Below are positions 6,576 to 13,023 of a stretch of 35,548 nucleotides of DNA, piece after piece. Origin of the DNA: a virus; the IMG/VR virus record IMGVR_UViG_3300037094_000013, positions 1 through 35,548 of that record, one strand, 5' to 3'. The notes under the pieces were generated by a model that was not told where the DNA came from, ran no database searches, and saw only the letters and a program-made list of their open reading frames with translations. Position 1 is the stretch's first letter, and every line of letters begins with the position of its first letter. The position numbers and the translations under genes were made by a program.

Positions 6576-7412
6576 TTATTCAAAGTTTTGATTACAACGA
6601 TATAGTGTAAGTGCTGCAAGAAACGCCTCACGAACTGTACCCTTCTCGTCATGGATAATTTTAGGCTCGAATGTTGGTGCCCCAAACGGAATGATGATGA
6701 ATGTGTCTACCTCGATAGGATCAAACACTTTCTCTCCCGACGCAGTAAATCCACCAGTCTCTGCAAGTTCAATTGCATATCCACCTATTTGGTAGAATTG
6801 TTCTGCGTATGCAGCCTTAGAACTCTTGAAGTCTATGATTGCAGTCTTACCATTCTTAAGTAATGCACCACAGTCTGTGATGCCACCAAGCCAGTATTGT
6901 TCAGAGTAGGTATATAGTTCTGACCATAGGAACTTCTCTACGTTCTCGTGTGCCCAATCCGCAAATTGATGCACTTGCTCAAACGCTTCTTTTGGTTTGA
7001 TAGGCTTTCCACCTTCCTCAATACAAGACTTTACGTAAGACTCAAGTTCCGCATGCATGTCCTTCCCACCCTTCGCTGCTTTGTTTTTCTTTGTATCGTG
7101 GGCGCGATATGCTTCATCTAGAAGTTTGAGATATTCTTCGTCAAACATCTCTTGAATCTCGACGAACTTTTCTTTCACCAACTCAAGCCTGTCTTCAAAC
7201 TTAACTGTTCTAGGTTTCCCATTAACATACTCGGTAATGGGTGTCCATCCCAGTAATTTGAGACCCTCTCCTACGGCCCACCAGGTCAAAGGCTTTGCTA
7301 TTACTTTGAGTACCTCGGAAGTCCCTGTAAGAGGCTTCCCTCCAAGTGTATGTAAATGTCTTGGTCTATGTGTCTTTGGGTCTAGGTCGTCTTGGAATTT
7401 ATATTCTGACAT
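6576..7412 (-). CDS. PD-(D/E)XK exonuclease of the RecB/Cas4-like type
   Basis: 278 residues. The nuclease core is visible: His120 in GGKDMHAELES, GGITDCGALL with Asp180, AIIDFKSSKA with Asp194 and Lys196, and QIGGYAIEL with Gln208 and Tyr212, the classical motif order of RecB-family and phage recombination exonucleases. The N-terminal ~100 residues are charged and helical. It likely degrades or resects duplex DNA ends in phage recombination, working with the SSB-like protein (8309-8653) and NinG-like nuclease of the same operon. The start ATG 7412 follows an AT-rich leader containing AATAAATAA without a Shine-Dalgarno. Confidence 0.85.
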   Translation of the reverse strand: MSEYKFQDDLDPKTHRPRHLHTLGGKPLTGTSEVLKVIAKPLTWWAVGEGLKLLGWTPITEYVNGKPRTVKFEDRLELVKEKFVEIQEMFDEEYLKLLDEAYRAHDTKKNKAAKGGKDMHAELESYVKSCIEEGGKPIKPKEAFEQVHQFADWAHENVEKFLWSELYTYSEQYWLGGITDCGALLKNGKTAIIDFKSSKAAYAEQFYQIGGYAIELAETGGFTASGEKVFDPIEVDTFIIIPFGAPTFEPKIIHDEKGTVREAFLAALTLYRCNQNFE

Positions 7413-7465
7413 GTATAAAGTATCGTCTTATTTGTCTAATAAATAATGGCTCTGTTGCAACACGC

Positions 7466-7657
7466 TTAAATGGCTCTAATACTCACTGACCCAATTAAAC
7501 GCCCTGAGACGGCCCCTTCGGGCACGTATTGAGTGATAATCTCGTCGGCCTCAACTGAGTCACATAACCGGCATAGCCACTGGTTCATCCGGAAACTGTC
7601 TTTGACTATAGGATGTACGATGTGACAGTTCTCACACCCAAATTCGTTTCTTTTCAT
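7466..7657 (-). CDS. Small zinc-ribbon protein, 63 aa
   Basis: ATG 7657 overlaps the stop of the 47-aa membrane protein as ATGA, which fixes the start. Two CxxC pairs (CENC near residue 8 and CRLC near residue 30) make a zinc ribbon or knuckle likely. The C-terminal part has no motif. Small zinc-finger proteins are common in phage early operons as DNA- or protein-binding adaptors; no specific function can be given. Confidence 0.65.
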   Translation of the reverse strand: MKRNEFGCENCHIVHPIVKDSFRMNQWLCRLCDSVEADEIITQYVPEGAVSGRLIGSVSIRAI

Positions 7658-7797
7658 AGTTGAATAACTATCAAAACAATTCCAGTTATTAACATTACCC
7701 AACCAATAAGTTTCTTACCACAGAAGTCTGGATGATAACCAATGATCCCCGCTCCACCAAGGACAAGCAAACCACATAGTCCTATATCTATACTCAT
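7654..7797 (-). CDS. 47-aa membrane protein with two transmembrane helices
   Basis: ATG 7797 to TGA 7654, with ATGA overlaps at both ends to its neighbours, which is strong evidence that this short frame is translated. The sequence shows two hydrophobic segments: residues 5-20 (GLCGLLVLGGAGIIG) and 31-46 (IGWVMLITGIVLIVIQ), joined by a short loop with HPDFCGKK. The topology is that of a small hairpin membrane protein. A holin-like or superinfection role is possible but unproven. Confidence 0.65.
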   Translation of the reverse strand: MSIDIGLCGLLVLGGAGIIGYHPDFCGKKLIGWVMLITGIVLIVIQL

Positions 7798-8306
7798 AGA
7801 TTAAATGTTTCCTTAATTATATCTGAACCTAACTCATGTACCTTCTGCATGGTGCCAGTTTCCTTTGTCTTCTTCATGACCATGTACTCGTAGGTTCTAG
7901 TTGTAACTCCTTCAGCAACTCTCTTATCATACACTGCCTCACGGAAGTCGTGTTGAGAAAGAACTTTTGCTTGTTCAACTAACTCCTTTATATCTTCTTT
8001 TTTTGCTAGGGGAAGTAGGTAGAACAAACTCTTCGTGGGGATGTCTGCAATCTCTTCCTCTTCGTATCCAAGTTGAAGTACAAAGACTTCATAGATTTGC
8101 ATGAGGCGAGTTGCCTCTGACTTCGATAATCCAATTTCTGGATCGCGCAAATAATCTTCCCACTTATCTGCACCCTGTCCTACACACTTCTTAAATGCAT
8201 CTTCCTTTTTCAAATGATAAAGAAGCTTACCTATCATCACCGCACTCTCTTTTGTTAACCTTACTTCCTTAAGGAGTGCCTTATGGAAGGAGTATGGTGC
8301 TGACAT
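7794..8306 (-). CDS. Hypothetical helical protein, 170 aa, DUF3102-like pattern
   Basis: The start ATG 8306 lies 2 nt after the upstream stop; a TTG 3 codons earlier is less likely. The N-terminal half reads like a helical DUF3102-type phage protein, with IGKLLYHLKKE, then WEDYLRDPEIGLSKSEATRLMQIYEVF, a helix-turn-helix-like stretch. A later segment (LLPLAKKEDIKELVEQAKVLSQHDFREAV) resembles that found in ParB-like or regulator-like phage proteins. DNA binding is plausible but I cannot name a function. It sits between SSB-like and small membrane genes in the recombination part of the operon. Confidence 0.6.
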   Translation of the reverse strand: MSAPYSFHKALLKEVRLTKESAVMIGKLLYHLKKEDAFKKCVGQGADKWEDYLRDPEIGLSKSEATRLMQIYEVFVLQLGYEEEEIADIPTKSLFYLLPLAKKEDIKELVEQAKVLSQHDFREAVYDKRVAEGVTTRTYEYMVMKKTKETGTMQKVHELGSDIIKETFNL

Positions 8307-8308
8307 AA

Positions 8309-8653
8309 TTACCAATCGTTTCCTGAACTATCACCTGCCTCAATGACTGGTTCTGTAGGTGCCGAAGTGATACCCACCGCCCTCTCTAGTGCAGTCACTC
8401 GATCTTCAAGTTTCTTGTCAACCACAGAAGCCTTACTATTTGAGTCTACAACTTTAAAGTTAGTGAACTCACCATTCTTTTTAATCTCGATCATAACCTC
8501 ATCACCCTCCTTCCACCCTTCCGCGCCCTTGCTAAATGAGGACATACGAACATCTGGATATTCTACCGCAAAGATTGAGGTACGAGTACCTGGGCCAAAC
8601 TTTGTGTTAACGGGATCTCTGAAGATCTTTCGGATGGTAATTTTCTCTGCCAT
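8309..8653 (-). CDS. Probable single-stranded-DNA-binding-like protein (OB-fold candidate)
   Basis: 114 residues. The first ~70 residues are beta-rich, with alternating hydrophobics (TSIFAVEYPDV; DEVMIEIKKN; FTNFKVVD) as in small OB-fold proteins. A short coiled helix (LEDRVTALERAV) follows, and the protein ends with an acidic/Trp tip, GDSSGNDW, reminiscent of SSB C-terminal tails that recruit partners. Presence beside a RecB-like exonuclease, NinG-like nuclease and primase-helicase supports a replication or recombination role. Sequence similarity is not conclusive; another small OB-fold function is possible. The leader has AAATTAAAATAAT before ATG 8653. Confidence 0.45.
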   Translation of the reverse strand: MAEKITIRKIFRDPVNTKFGPGTRTSIFAVEYPDVRMSSFSKGAEGWKEGDEVMIEIKKNGEFTNFKVVDSNSKASVVDKKLEDRVTALERAVGITSAPTEPVIEAGDSSGNDW

Positions 8654-8654
8654 A

Positions 8655-8945
8655 TTATTTTAATTTATTGTGAATCTTATTAATTTCTTCCATTACTTTT
8701 GCATGGTGTTCATGCTGTGTCTTAAGATGTTTGTGTGTTAGCTTCTGCTGTGCCCCAAGAATTGGGAGCGCAATAAGCTGGATTACTGTCTGTGATAAAT
8801 ATGTACACCACGTAATCACATTGTTCGCTTGGATCACTGGCCCAAGTTCTACAAGATCAAGAATGATACATACGTAGAAGAAGGCCATCGAACTAAGTAG
8901 GTCTGCCATTAGTATAGCTAACCACTCATTGAATCGCTTAATCAT
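8655..8945 (-). CDS. Membrane protein, 96 aa, two helices and a His-rich coiled tail
   Basis: Two hydrophobic segments (about residues 9-31, ILMADLLSSMAFFYVCIILD, and 43-63, VITWCTYLSQTVIQLIALPI) are followed by a hydrophilic helical tail rich in His and Lys (HKHLKTQHEHHAKVMEEIN). Topology fits a small inner-membrane protein with a cytoplasmic tail. A holin function is possible but it is not adjacent to the cell-wall enzyme. It overlaps the HAD gene by 8 nt and precedes the SSB-like gene by 1 nt, confirming operon membership. Confidence 0.65.
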   Translation of the reverse strand: MIKRFNEWLAILMADLLSSMAFFYVCIILDLVELGPVIQANNVITWCTYLSQTVIQLIALPILGAQQKLTHKHLKTQHEHHAKVMEEINKIHNKLK

Positions 8946-9291
8946 AGTTTATTTCTTCTGGGTGAAAGGACTTATCGTCTAAATAAATATCTGCTCCAGG
9001 CTTCATGCACATGCAAATTCCATGAAAAGGAATCTCGTTTTTGATTAACCATGCGTGTGTCTGTGGATAGTATCTTGGTTGTCGTGCTGTATAGATAATT
9101 AGATGTGCCCCTTTCTTATAAAGTTTCCAAATAAACTCCTTCATCTCTGGAATTACCTTTGGTTCAGAATCATCACCCCACCATTCTCCCGACGCCAATA
9201 CTCCATCAACATCAATGGCAATGAGCTTATCGTTTGGACTTTTTAGGATGGACTTTAGTTCCTCCTTTGTGTGTGCTATCGTCTGTCCCAT
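8938..9291 (-). CDS. HAD-superfamily phosphatase
   Basis: 117 residues with the HAD signature: IAIDVDGVLA (residues 24-33; catalytic Asp27 and Asp29), IIYTARQ around 65-71 (motif II Thr) and IYLDDKS near 102-108 (motif IV acidic pair). The size is that of capless phage HAD proteins, often predicted nucleotide or polynucleotide phosphatases. It follows a DUF5664-type nucleotide pyrophosphohydrolase, so a shared role in the nucleotide pool is likely. The start overlaps that gene by 65 nt; no later in-frame start lies before the catalytic motif, so the long overlap seems real. Confidence 0.8.
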   Translation of the reverse strand: MGQTIAHTKEELKSILKSPNDKLIAIDVDGVLASGEWWGDDSEPKVIPEMKEFIWKLYKKGAHLIIYTARQPRYYPQTHAWLIKNEIPFHGICMCMKPGADIYLDDKSFHPEEINYD

Positions 9292-9613
9292 GTAATTTTG
9301 ACCTTACCATCTCTGCTCCACTAATATTAAATAGAATCGCCGCAGCGTGATCCTCATCCACTTCTCCAGAGAACCATTGTACAAAGTGCCGAAACGCCGA
9401 ATCCTTAAATCTTTCTAATTCCTCTTCTGTTGTTGCCTTCTCCCAATTCCTAGCCCCATACTTCACCGCACCTCTCTGCATTAACTCTGCCCACCGCTTA
9501 AGCATCGGAACATAAATCAAGTCATATCTTGGCTTCCCCTCATTAACATCTCGATTCATCCCCGTTGAATAGGTAATCCTCTTTCCACTATCCCTAGTCT
9601 TAAACTCTGCCAT
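9227..9613 (-). CDS. dATP/dGTP diphosphohydrolase-like protein (DUF5664 type)
   Basis: 128 residues from ATG 9613. The core EGKPRYDLIYVPMLKRWAEL, then YGARNWEKA, FRHFVQWFSGEVDEDHAAA and ILFNISGAEMV match the DUF5664 domain, a MazG-like helical fold found in phages and named as the N-terminal domain of a dATP/dGTP diphosphohydrolase. In phages with modified purine DNA such enzymes shape the dNTP pool; no PurZ-like gene is visible in this window, so that link is open. The C-terminal tail is low-complexity and basic, and it overlaps the HAD gene in a different frame. Confidence 0.7.
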   Translation of the reverse strand: MAEFKTRDSGKRITYSTGMNRDVNEGKPRYDLIYVPMLKRWAELMQRGAVKYGARNWEKATTEEELERFKDSAFRHFVQWFSGEVDEDHAAAILFNISGAEMVRSKLHGTDDSTHKGGTKVHPKKSKR

Positions 9614-9614
9614 A

Positions 9615-9857
9615 TTATCGAGTTGAATTACTAATTCCACTATTACGAGCCTGATAGACTTTACCTAAACGCATACGAGCATCTTCTAGATGTCGATATG
9701 CAAGCATTAGATTAGCCATCACTTCTCCTCTATCCTCTGACTCAATCGGAGGAAATTGGTTAGCTTCAAGTTTTGCTTTAAGAAGATTCTGTCCAAGCGT
9801 CTCAATCTGTTCACGAAGCAATTCACAATCTTTTTCGATTCTTGGTTCTGCTGGCAT
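9615..9857 (-). CDS. Candidate Acb2/Tad1-type helical-hairpin protein (anti-defence sponge?)
   Basis: 80 residues from ATG 9857, one nt after the preceding stop. The C-terminal half LAYRHLEDARMRLGKVYQAR is a signature I associate with the Acb2/Tad1 hairpin family, phage proteins that sequester cyclic nucleotides or cADPR isomers to block CBASS or Thoeris defence. The N-terminal half is a Glu/Leu-rich helix (ELLREQIETLGQNLLKAKLE), so the protein would be mostly two helices, as in that family. The usual downstream GG-S-YD loop is shortened to NSGISNSTR, so ligand binding is uncertain. It could equally be an uncharacterised small coiled-coil protein. Confidence 0.5.
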   Translation of the reverse strand: MPAEPRIEKDCELLREQIETLGQNLLKAKLEANQFPPIESEDRGEVMANLMLAYRHLEDARMRLGKVYQARNSGISNSTR

Positions 9858-9858
9858 A

Positions 9859-10035
9859 CTATCGCTTCTTCTTCTTTCCACCAACCATATGCTCCGCAAT
9901 TGCAATGGCCTGGCGTTGTCCAACTGGGCGACGAGGATTCTTACTTGATACTGGTTTCTTGGTATTACGTCGTACTCCTTCCTTCATGATCTTCTCGATC
10001 TTGGCCCCTACTGCTGTCTTTCTCTTCTTTGCCAT
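9859..10035 (-). CDS. Small basic protein, 58 aa (DUF6496-like)
   Basis: ATG 10035 to TAG 9859. It begins MAKKRKTAVGAKIEKIMKEG and contains RPVGQRQAIAIAEHM, with a basic GGKKKKR end. This resembles the DUF6496 group of small phage and bacterial proteins whose core is a helix with RKQAIAI; function unknown, probably nucleic-acid contacting because of its charge. Its stop precedes the next ATG by 1 nt. The leader TTATTTCCTGT and AATAATAATGAAGAAAT region holds no Shine-Dalgarno beyond a weak GAAG. Confidence 0.65.
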   Translation of the reverse strand: MAKKRKTAVGAKIEKIMKEGVRRNTKKPVSSKNPRRPVGQRQAIAIAEHMVGGKKKKR

Positions 10036-10147
10036 ATTTCTTCATTATTATTTCCTGTAAAACGAATACAGATACGCCATCCCGACCGAAATAGCGAAGT
10101 CTCCTTCGCTTACTTCCTTCCCTGCGCTCTGCCTTTAACTTATTCAT
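9965..10147 (-). CDS. Possible basic 60-aa protein
   Basis: ATG 10147 to TAA 9965; begins MNKLKAERREGSKRRRL and is highly basic, with FGRDGVSVFVLQEI as its only hydrophobic stretch. It overlaps the 58-aa gene by 71 nt in another frame, which weakens it. In its favour, if methyltransferase element 2 is removed, the restored primase-gene stop (10152-10154) falls 4 nt before this ATG, exactly the operon's spacing. I recognise no family. Confidence 0.4.
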   Translation of the reverse strand: MNKLKAERREGSKRRRLRYFGRDGVSVFVLQEIIMKKYGKEEKDSSRGQDREDHEGRSTT

Positions 10148-10203
10148 ACTATCATCTAATGCTACTTGATGTCAAGGGGGAATCTGTGGTGTAATGTTTT
10201 AGG

Positions 10204-10960
10204 GATGCCTATCCCGTAGCAACAAACTATTTTCGTGTGCCATAATGTACGAATGAATAAATCTGTCATATATTCAATCTTTTATTTATAATATCTATGT
10301 ATTTTCCGTCAATTTCAATTCCAATATATTCTCTCCCTAGATTTTTACACGCAAGTAATGTAGTGCCAGAACCAGCGAATGGATCAACTATAATTTTATC
10401 CTCTGGTATTAGTTTAATTATATTCTCCATAACTTCTAAAGGCATTTGGCAGGGGTGTGAAGTTTTATCTTTAGAAACATTTTTTACTTGATTTATATTC
10501 CACCAATCATACCCTCTTGCTAGTTTTCCATCTGCTATCCTTTTCATTATTCTTTTATCGGTAGGGTTTTTGAAAGGTTGTCCTAGTTTTCTAAAATCTG
10601 GTTTTATTCCAAAAAATGCTATATCTCTATGTTGTTTTGCTGTATTTGAATTATAAACCCAGCTGATAACTTTTTGTGGTATTTCTTCTACCGCCCAAGA
10701 GATTTTATAAATACTTTCTGGGTAATGAATTACCACAAATGGAGCAAACTTGAAAACTTCCCTCAACCAAGAGTAATACTCATCTTCTTCCAAGTTGTCT
10801 TTATAATCCCCATAATGATAACCGATATTAAATGGCGGATCTGTAACTATGACAAAATCGCCTTTTATTTTTGCTAACTCTACTAAACAATCCGATTGTA
10901 TTATTTTATTCATACTAGAAGTATATATCTATCGCATTATGTCGTGAGGGGATAGGCATG
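10204..10960. mobile_element. Methyltransferase-carrying mobile element 2 (about 757 bp)
   Basis: Left terminus GATGCCTATCCC (10204-10215) and right terminus GGGATAGGCATG (10949-10960) are the same inverted repeats as element 1, with one terminal mismatch on the right. Flanking bases GTTTTAGG (10196-10203) and CTTTTAGG (10961-10968) match at 7 of 8, a slightly decayed target duplication. The interior holds a single amino-methyltransferase gene on the minus strand and about 50 bp of AT-rich non-coding sequence at the left. The right end supplies the last ten codons and stop of the primase zinc-finger gene. No transposase is present. Confidence 0.75.
10266..10913 (-). CDS. Amino-type DNA methyltransferase (N6-adenine or N4-cytosine)
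   Basis: 215 residues. DPPF (25-28) is the catalytic motif IV, HPCQMP (153-158) is the HPxQxP element common before the SAM site, and DPFAGSGTTLLA (177-188) is motif I, followed by GREYIGIEID. This permuted order (catalytic motif first, SAM site last) is that of beta-class methyltransferases. No clear target-recognition domain is seen beyond the middle region, so specificity is unknown. It is AT-rich, unlike the C5 enzyme in element 1, although both elements have the same termini. A likely role is protecting phage DNA from restriction; no partner nuclease is adjacent. Confidence 0.88.
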   Translation of the reverse strand: MNKIIQSDCLVELAKIKGDFVIVTDPPFNIGYHYGDYKDNLEEDEYYSWLREVFKFAPFVVIHYPESIYKISWAVEEIPQKVISWVYNSNTAKQHRDIAFFGIKPDFRKLGQPFKNPTDKRIMKRIADGKLARGYDWWNINQVKNVSKDKTSHPCQMPLEVMENIIKLIPEDKIIVDPFAGSGTTLLACKNLGREYIGIEIDGKYIDIINKRLNI

Positions 10961-11204
10961 CTTTTAGGTACTCTGTTGCATCGTGGAACGAATATCCCAT
11001 ATCAACCAGGAATGAAATAGCTCCATGCCCATTTTTACCGCATCCAAAACAGTGATATCCACCATCGGGATAAAGAACACAAGATGGACTACGTTCTTCG
11101 TGGAATGGACATCTAACCGATATTCGTCTTCCTGGTTTTAATCCCAATAACGTAGGAATCGGAATCTCACGCAATCTCTGTAGTTCACTTACACTGAGTT
11201 CCAT
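10929..11204 (-). CDS. Primase zinc-binding protein (CHC2 type), 3' end replaced by element 2
   Basis: 91 residues. The DnaG-type zinc ribbon is clear: RCPFHEERSPS with Cys32 and His35, then YHCFGCGKNG with Cys52 and Cys55, followed by GAISFLVDMGYSF. Such domains read the template for primer start in DnaG and T7 gp4. Here the domain is a separate protein, translated after the TOPRIM-helicase gene with a 16-nt overlap, so the T7-type primase is split. The last residues (ACLSPHDIMR) are encoded by the inserted element; without it the frame would read LKHYTTDSPLTSSSIR before its stop. The core zinc domain is unaffected. Confidence 0.85.
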   Translation of the reverse strand: MELSVSELQRLREIPIPTLLGLKPGRRISVRCPFHEERSPSCVLYPDGGYHCFGCGKNGHGAISFLVDMGYSFHDATEYLKACLSPHDIMR

Positions 11205-12712
11205 AGATCGTCGCTAGCTTCTTGTACCTGTGCAATCTCTCTTGGGGATGTCGAGTGTTTAAATGTCTTTCCATAAACTCCCGTTGATGGATTGAATGTG
11301 TATATTCCATCTCCCATTTCACCTTTATTTTTTAAAACGTCAACCGAAATCTCATTAAGCGAGTTTGTCTCTGACAACATTATAACCACTTCTGGGTCTT
11401 GATAGAGGGAAGATGATCCCTTTAAGTCCTCGATGTTTGGTTTGCGAGTTCTCGCAATGAATCCACCAGGTCGCTCCGTCTTACGAACGTGAGATACTAT
11501 GAGTAATACTATTCCAGAGTCTTCTGCAATTCTTTTAAGTTTTTGTAAGGTGTCCATGATCGCGTCCCCCCTAGAGCCACTACTCAATTGACGCACCATG
11601 TAGTCCAGGTGATCTATGATAACAACCTGAATATCAAAGTACTTCTTAGACTTAGATATAAACTCTACGGTGTGATCTTTATCTGGCATTGCAAAGTATA
11701 TGGGAAGGCCAGAAGCATCCTTCATTACCCTATCCCAGTCCTCGTCTTTGTACATCGCAAGCTCCGTTAGTCCCGCGTCTTCGCGTATCTGTAGGAAGCG
11801 TCGCCCAACAGAATCAATGCCACGCTCAAACGGGAGTATCAATGTTGGTATGTTGTGATTAGCAAACTCATTAGCTATGTTCATAACATACGAAGTCTTG
11901 CCAACGTTACTACGTCCAGAGATGATTCCCATCCATCCCTTTTCAAAGTTTATTTGTGGCATGAACTTAGAGCTGATTGTTGCCACCTCTCCCTTACGAA
12001 GAGACTCTATCACATCCCCCATTGTCTTGAATTGTTGACGCGTGAATGGTTTGGAAGACTTAAGTACTTCTCGAAACTCGTCCACTGAATGTTTAGTCAA
12101 AAACTCATTTGGATCCTTGCAATCCCCATAGTCGATACTGTAACACCTATCCTGTCCAAGTCTCTCTGCCATTTTGCGTGCTGCCATCTTTCCTGGTTCA
12201 TCATTGTCATATCCTATATAGATTCGTGGGATATTGTCAATGAGTTCTAACCATCCCCCAAATGAATCCTTACCAGCAGATGGAGAAACAACATTCTTCA
12301 CCCCAGCTTGCCAAGCAGACATCGCATCAAACTCACCCTCAACAACAAGGACAAATCCTTTCTTAGACGCTTCGTGGATTCCATCTTGGTTAAACACCCA
12401 TGATTCTGCCCCATGCTCTCCAGAATATTTATTATCAACTGGTTCTAGGAAACGATACTTGATATTAACGAGTTCGTCGTTCTTGAACACTGGAATAGCA
12501 ATGGCGCTTGGGGATGTCTGGAAGCCAAGTTTAAAGTGACGGATGGTCTCGTCGTTTAACCCTCTTTTTTTAAGGTAGTCAAGTCCGTCTGTGGTATCCC
12601 ACAAATTCTTAATTAGGGAATCAAGCTTGGAGATGTCAGGACGAGAATATTCACGGCCCAAAGTTTCCCTAATGGATTGCAATTTTTCACTGATCGGTGT
12701 TTGTAATTCCAT
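11189..12712 (-). CDS. TOPRIM primase-DnaB-type helicase fusion
   Basis: 507 residues. The N-terminal part has a TOPRIM domain: VVEGEFDA (123-130) and YDNDEPGK (168-175) carry the metal-binding acids. The C-terminal half is a RecA-like hexameric helicase: SGRSNVGKT (265-273, Walker A), VVIIDHLDYM (363-372, Walker B), then IVLLIVSHVRK and DLKGSSSLYQDPEVV. This is T7 gp4 without its zinc domain, which is encoded by the next gene. It should prime and unwind at the phage fork. ATG 12712 was chosen because it follows the AAATAAT leader shared by other genes; an ATG at 12739 would overlap the upstream gene by 13 nt. Confidence 0.9.
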   Translation of the reverse strand: MELQTPISEKLQSIRETLGREYSRPDISKLDSLIKNLWDTTDGLDYLKKRGLNDETIRHFKLGFQTSPSAIAIPVFKNDELVNIKYRFLEPVDNKYSGEHGAESWVFNQDGIHEASKKGFVLVVEGEFDAMSAWQAGVKNVVSPSAGKDSFGGWLELIDNIPRIYIGYDNDEPGKMAARKMAERLGQDRCYSIDYGDCKDPNEFLTKHSVDEFREVLKSSKPFTRQQFKTMGDVIESLRKGEVATISSKFMPQINFEKGWMGIISGRSNVGKTSYVMNIANEFANHNIPTLILPFERGIDSVGRRFLQIREDAGLTELAMYKDEDWDRVMKDASGLPIYFAMPDKDHTVEFISKSKKYFDIQVVIIDHLDYMVRQLSSGSRGDAIMDTLQKLKRIAEDSGIVLLIVSHVRKTERPGGFIARTRKPNIEDLKGSSSLYQDPEVVIMLSETNSLNEISVDVLKNKGEMGDGIYTFNPSTGVYGKTFKHSTSPREIAQVQEASDDLWNSV

Positions 12713-12726
12713 ATTATTTATGTATT

Positions 12727-13023
12727 TTAGATCGTCCATACATCTGTTTCTCGCTTAGCGTTGTTAATCATCTCGCGCCTGTGGCTTCTAGTGTTGCGTG
12801 TGTGACGATTGCCACCAAGTAACATTTCAAGTGCCAGATCGACCGTGCCGACGTCAATTCCAATTATTGACTCTCTTTCACGCCTTAGTAGTTCTTTAGA
12901 GATAGTGGGGAAAGGATCGGGCATTGGCTTTGTTTTTGCACCAGGTTTAACCATAAGAAACCATTTGTATACAGATTTAAGTGGTAATCCATCATTCCTG
13001 TTCGGCATATTCTGTGATCGCAT
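12727..13023 (-). CDS. Hypothetical 98-aa protein
   Basis: Between the ATP-grasp and primase-helicase genes, overlapping the former by 32 nt if ATG 13023 is used or 17 nt if ATG 13008 is used. It contains a Pro-rich segment (KPMPDPFPTI), an acidic/aliphatic stretch (IIGIDVGTVDLALEML) and a basic C-terminal region (RHTRNTRSHRREM). I recognise no domain. A helicase-loader-like role would be typical of the position but nothing in the sequence proves it. Confidence 0.6.
   Translation of the reverse strand: MRSQNMPNRNDGLPLKSVYKWFLMVKPGAKTKPMPDPFPTISKELLRRERESIIGIDVGTVDLALEMLLGGNRHTRNTRSHRREMINNAKRETDVWTI

Noticed and set aside
5260-10960. Shared GATGCCTATCCC motifs as ordinary phage promoters
   Set aside because: They occur only as inverted pairs bounding the two methyltransferase genes and are flanked by direct repeats; I found no other copies in the window.
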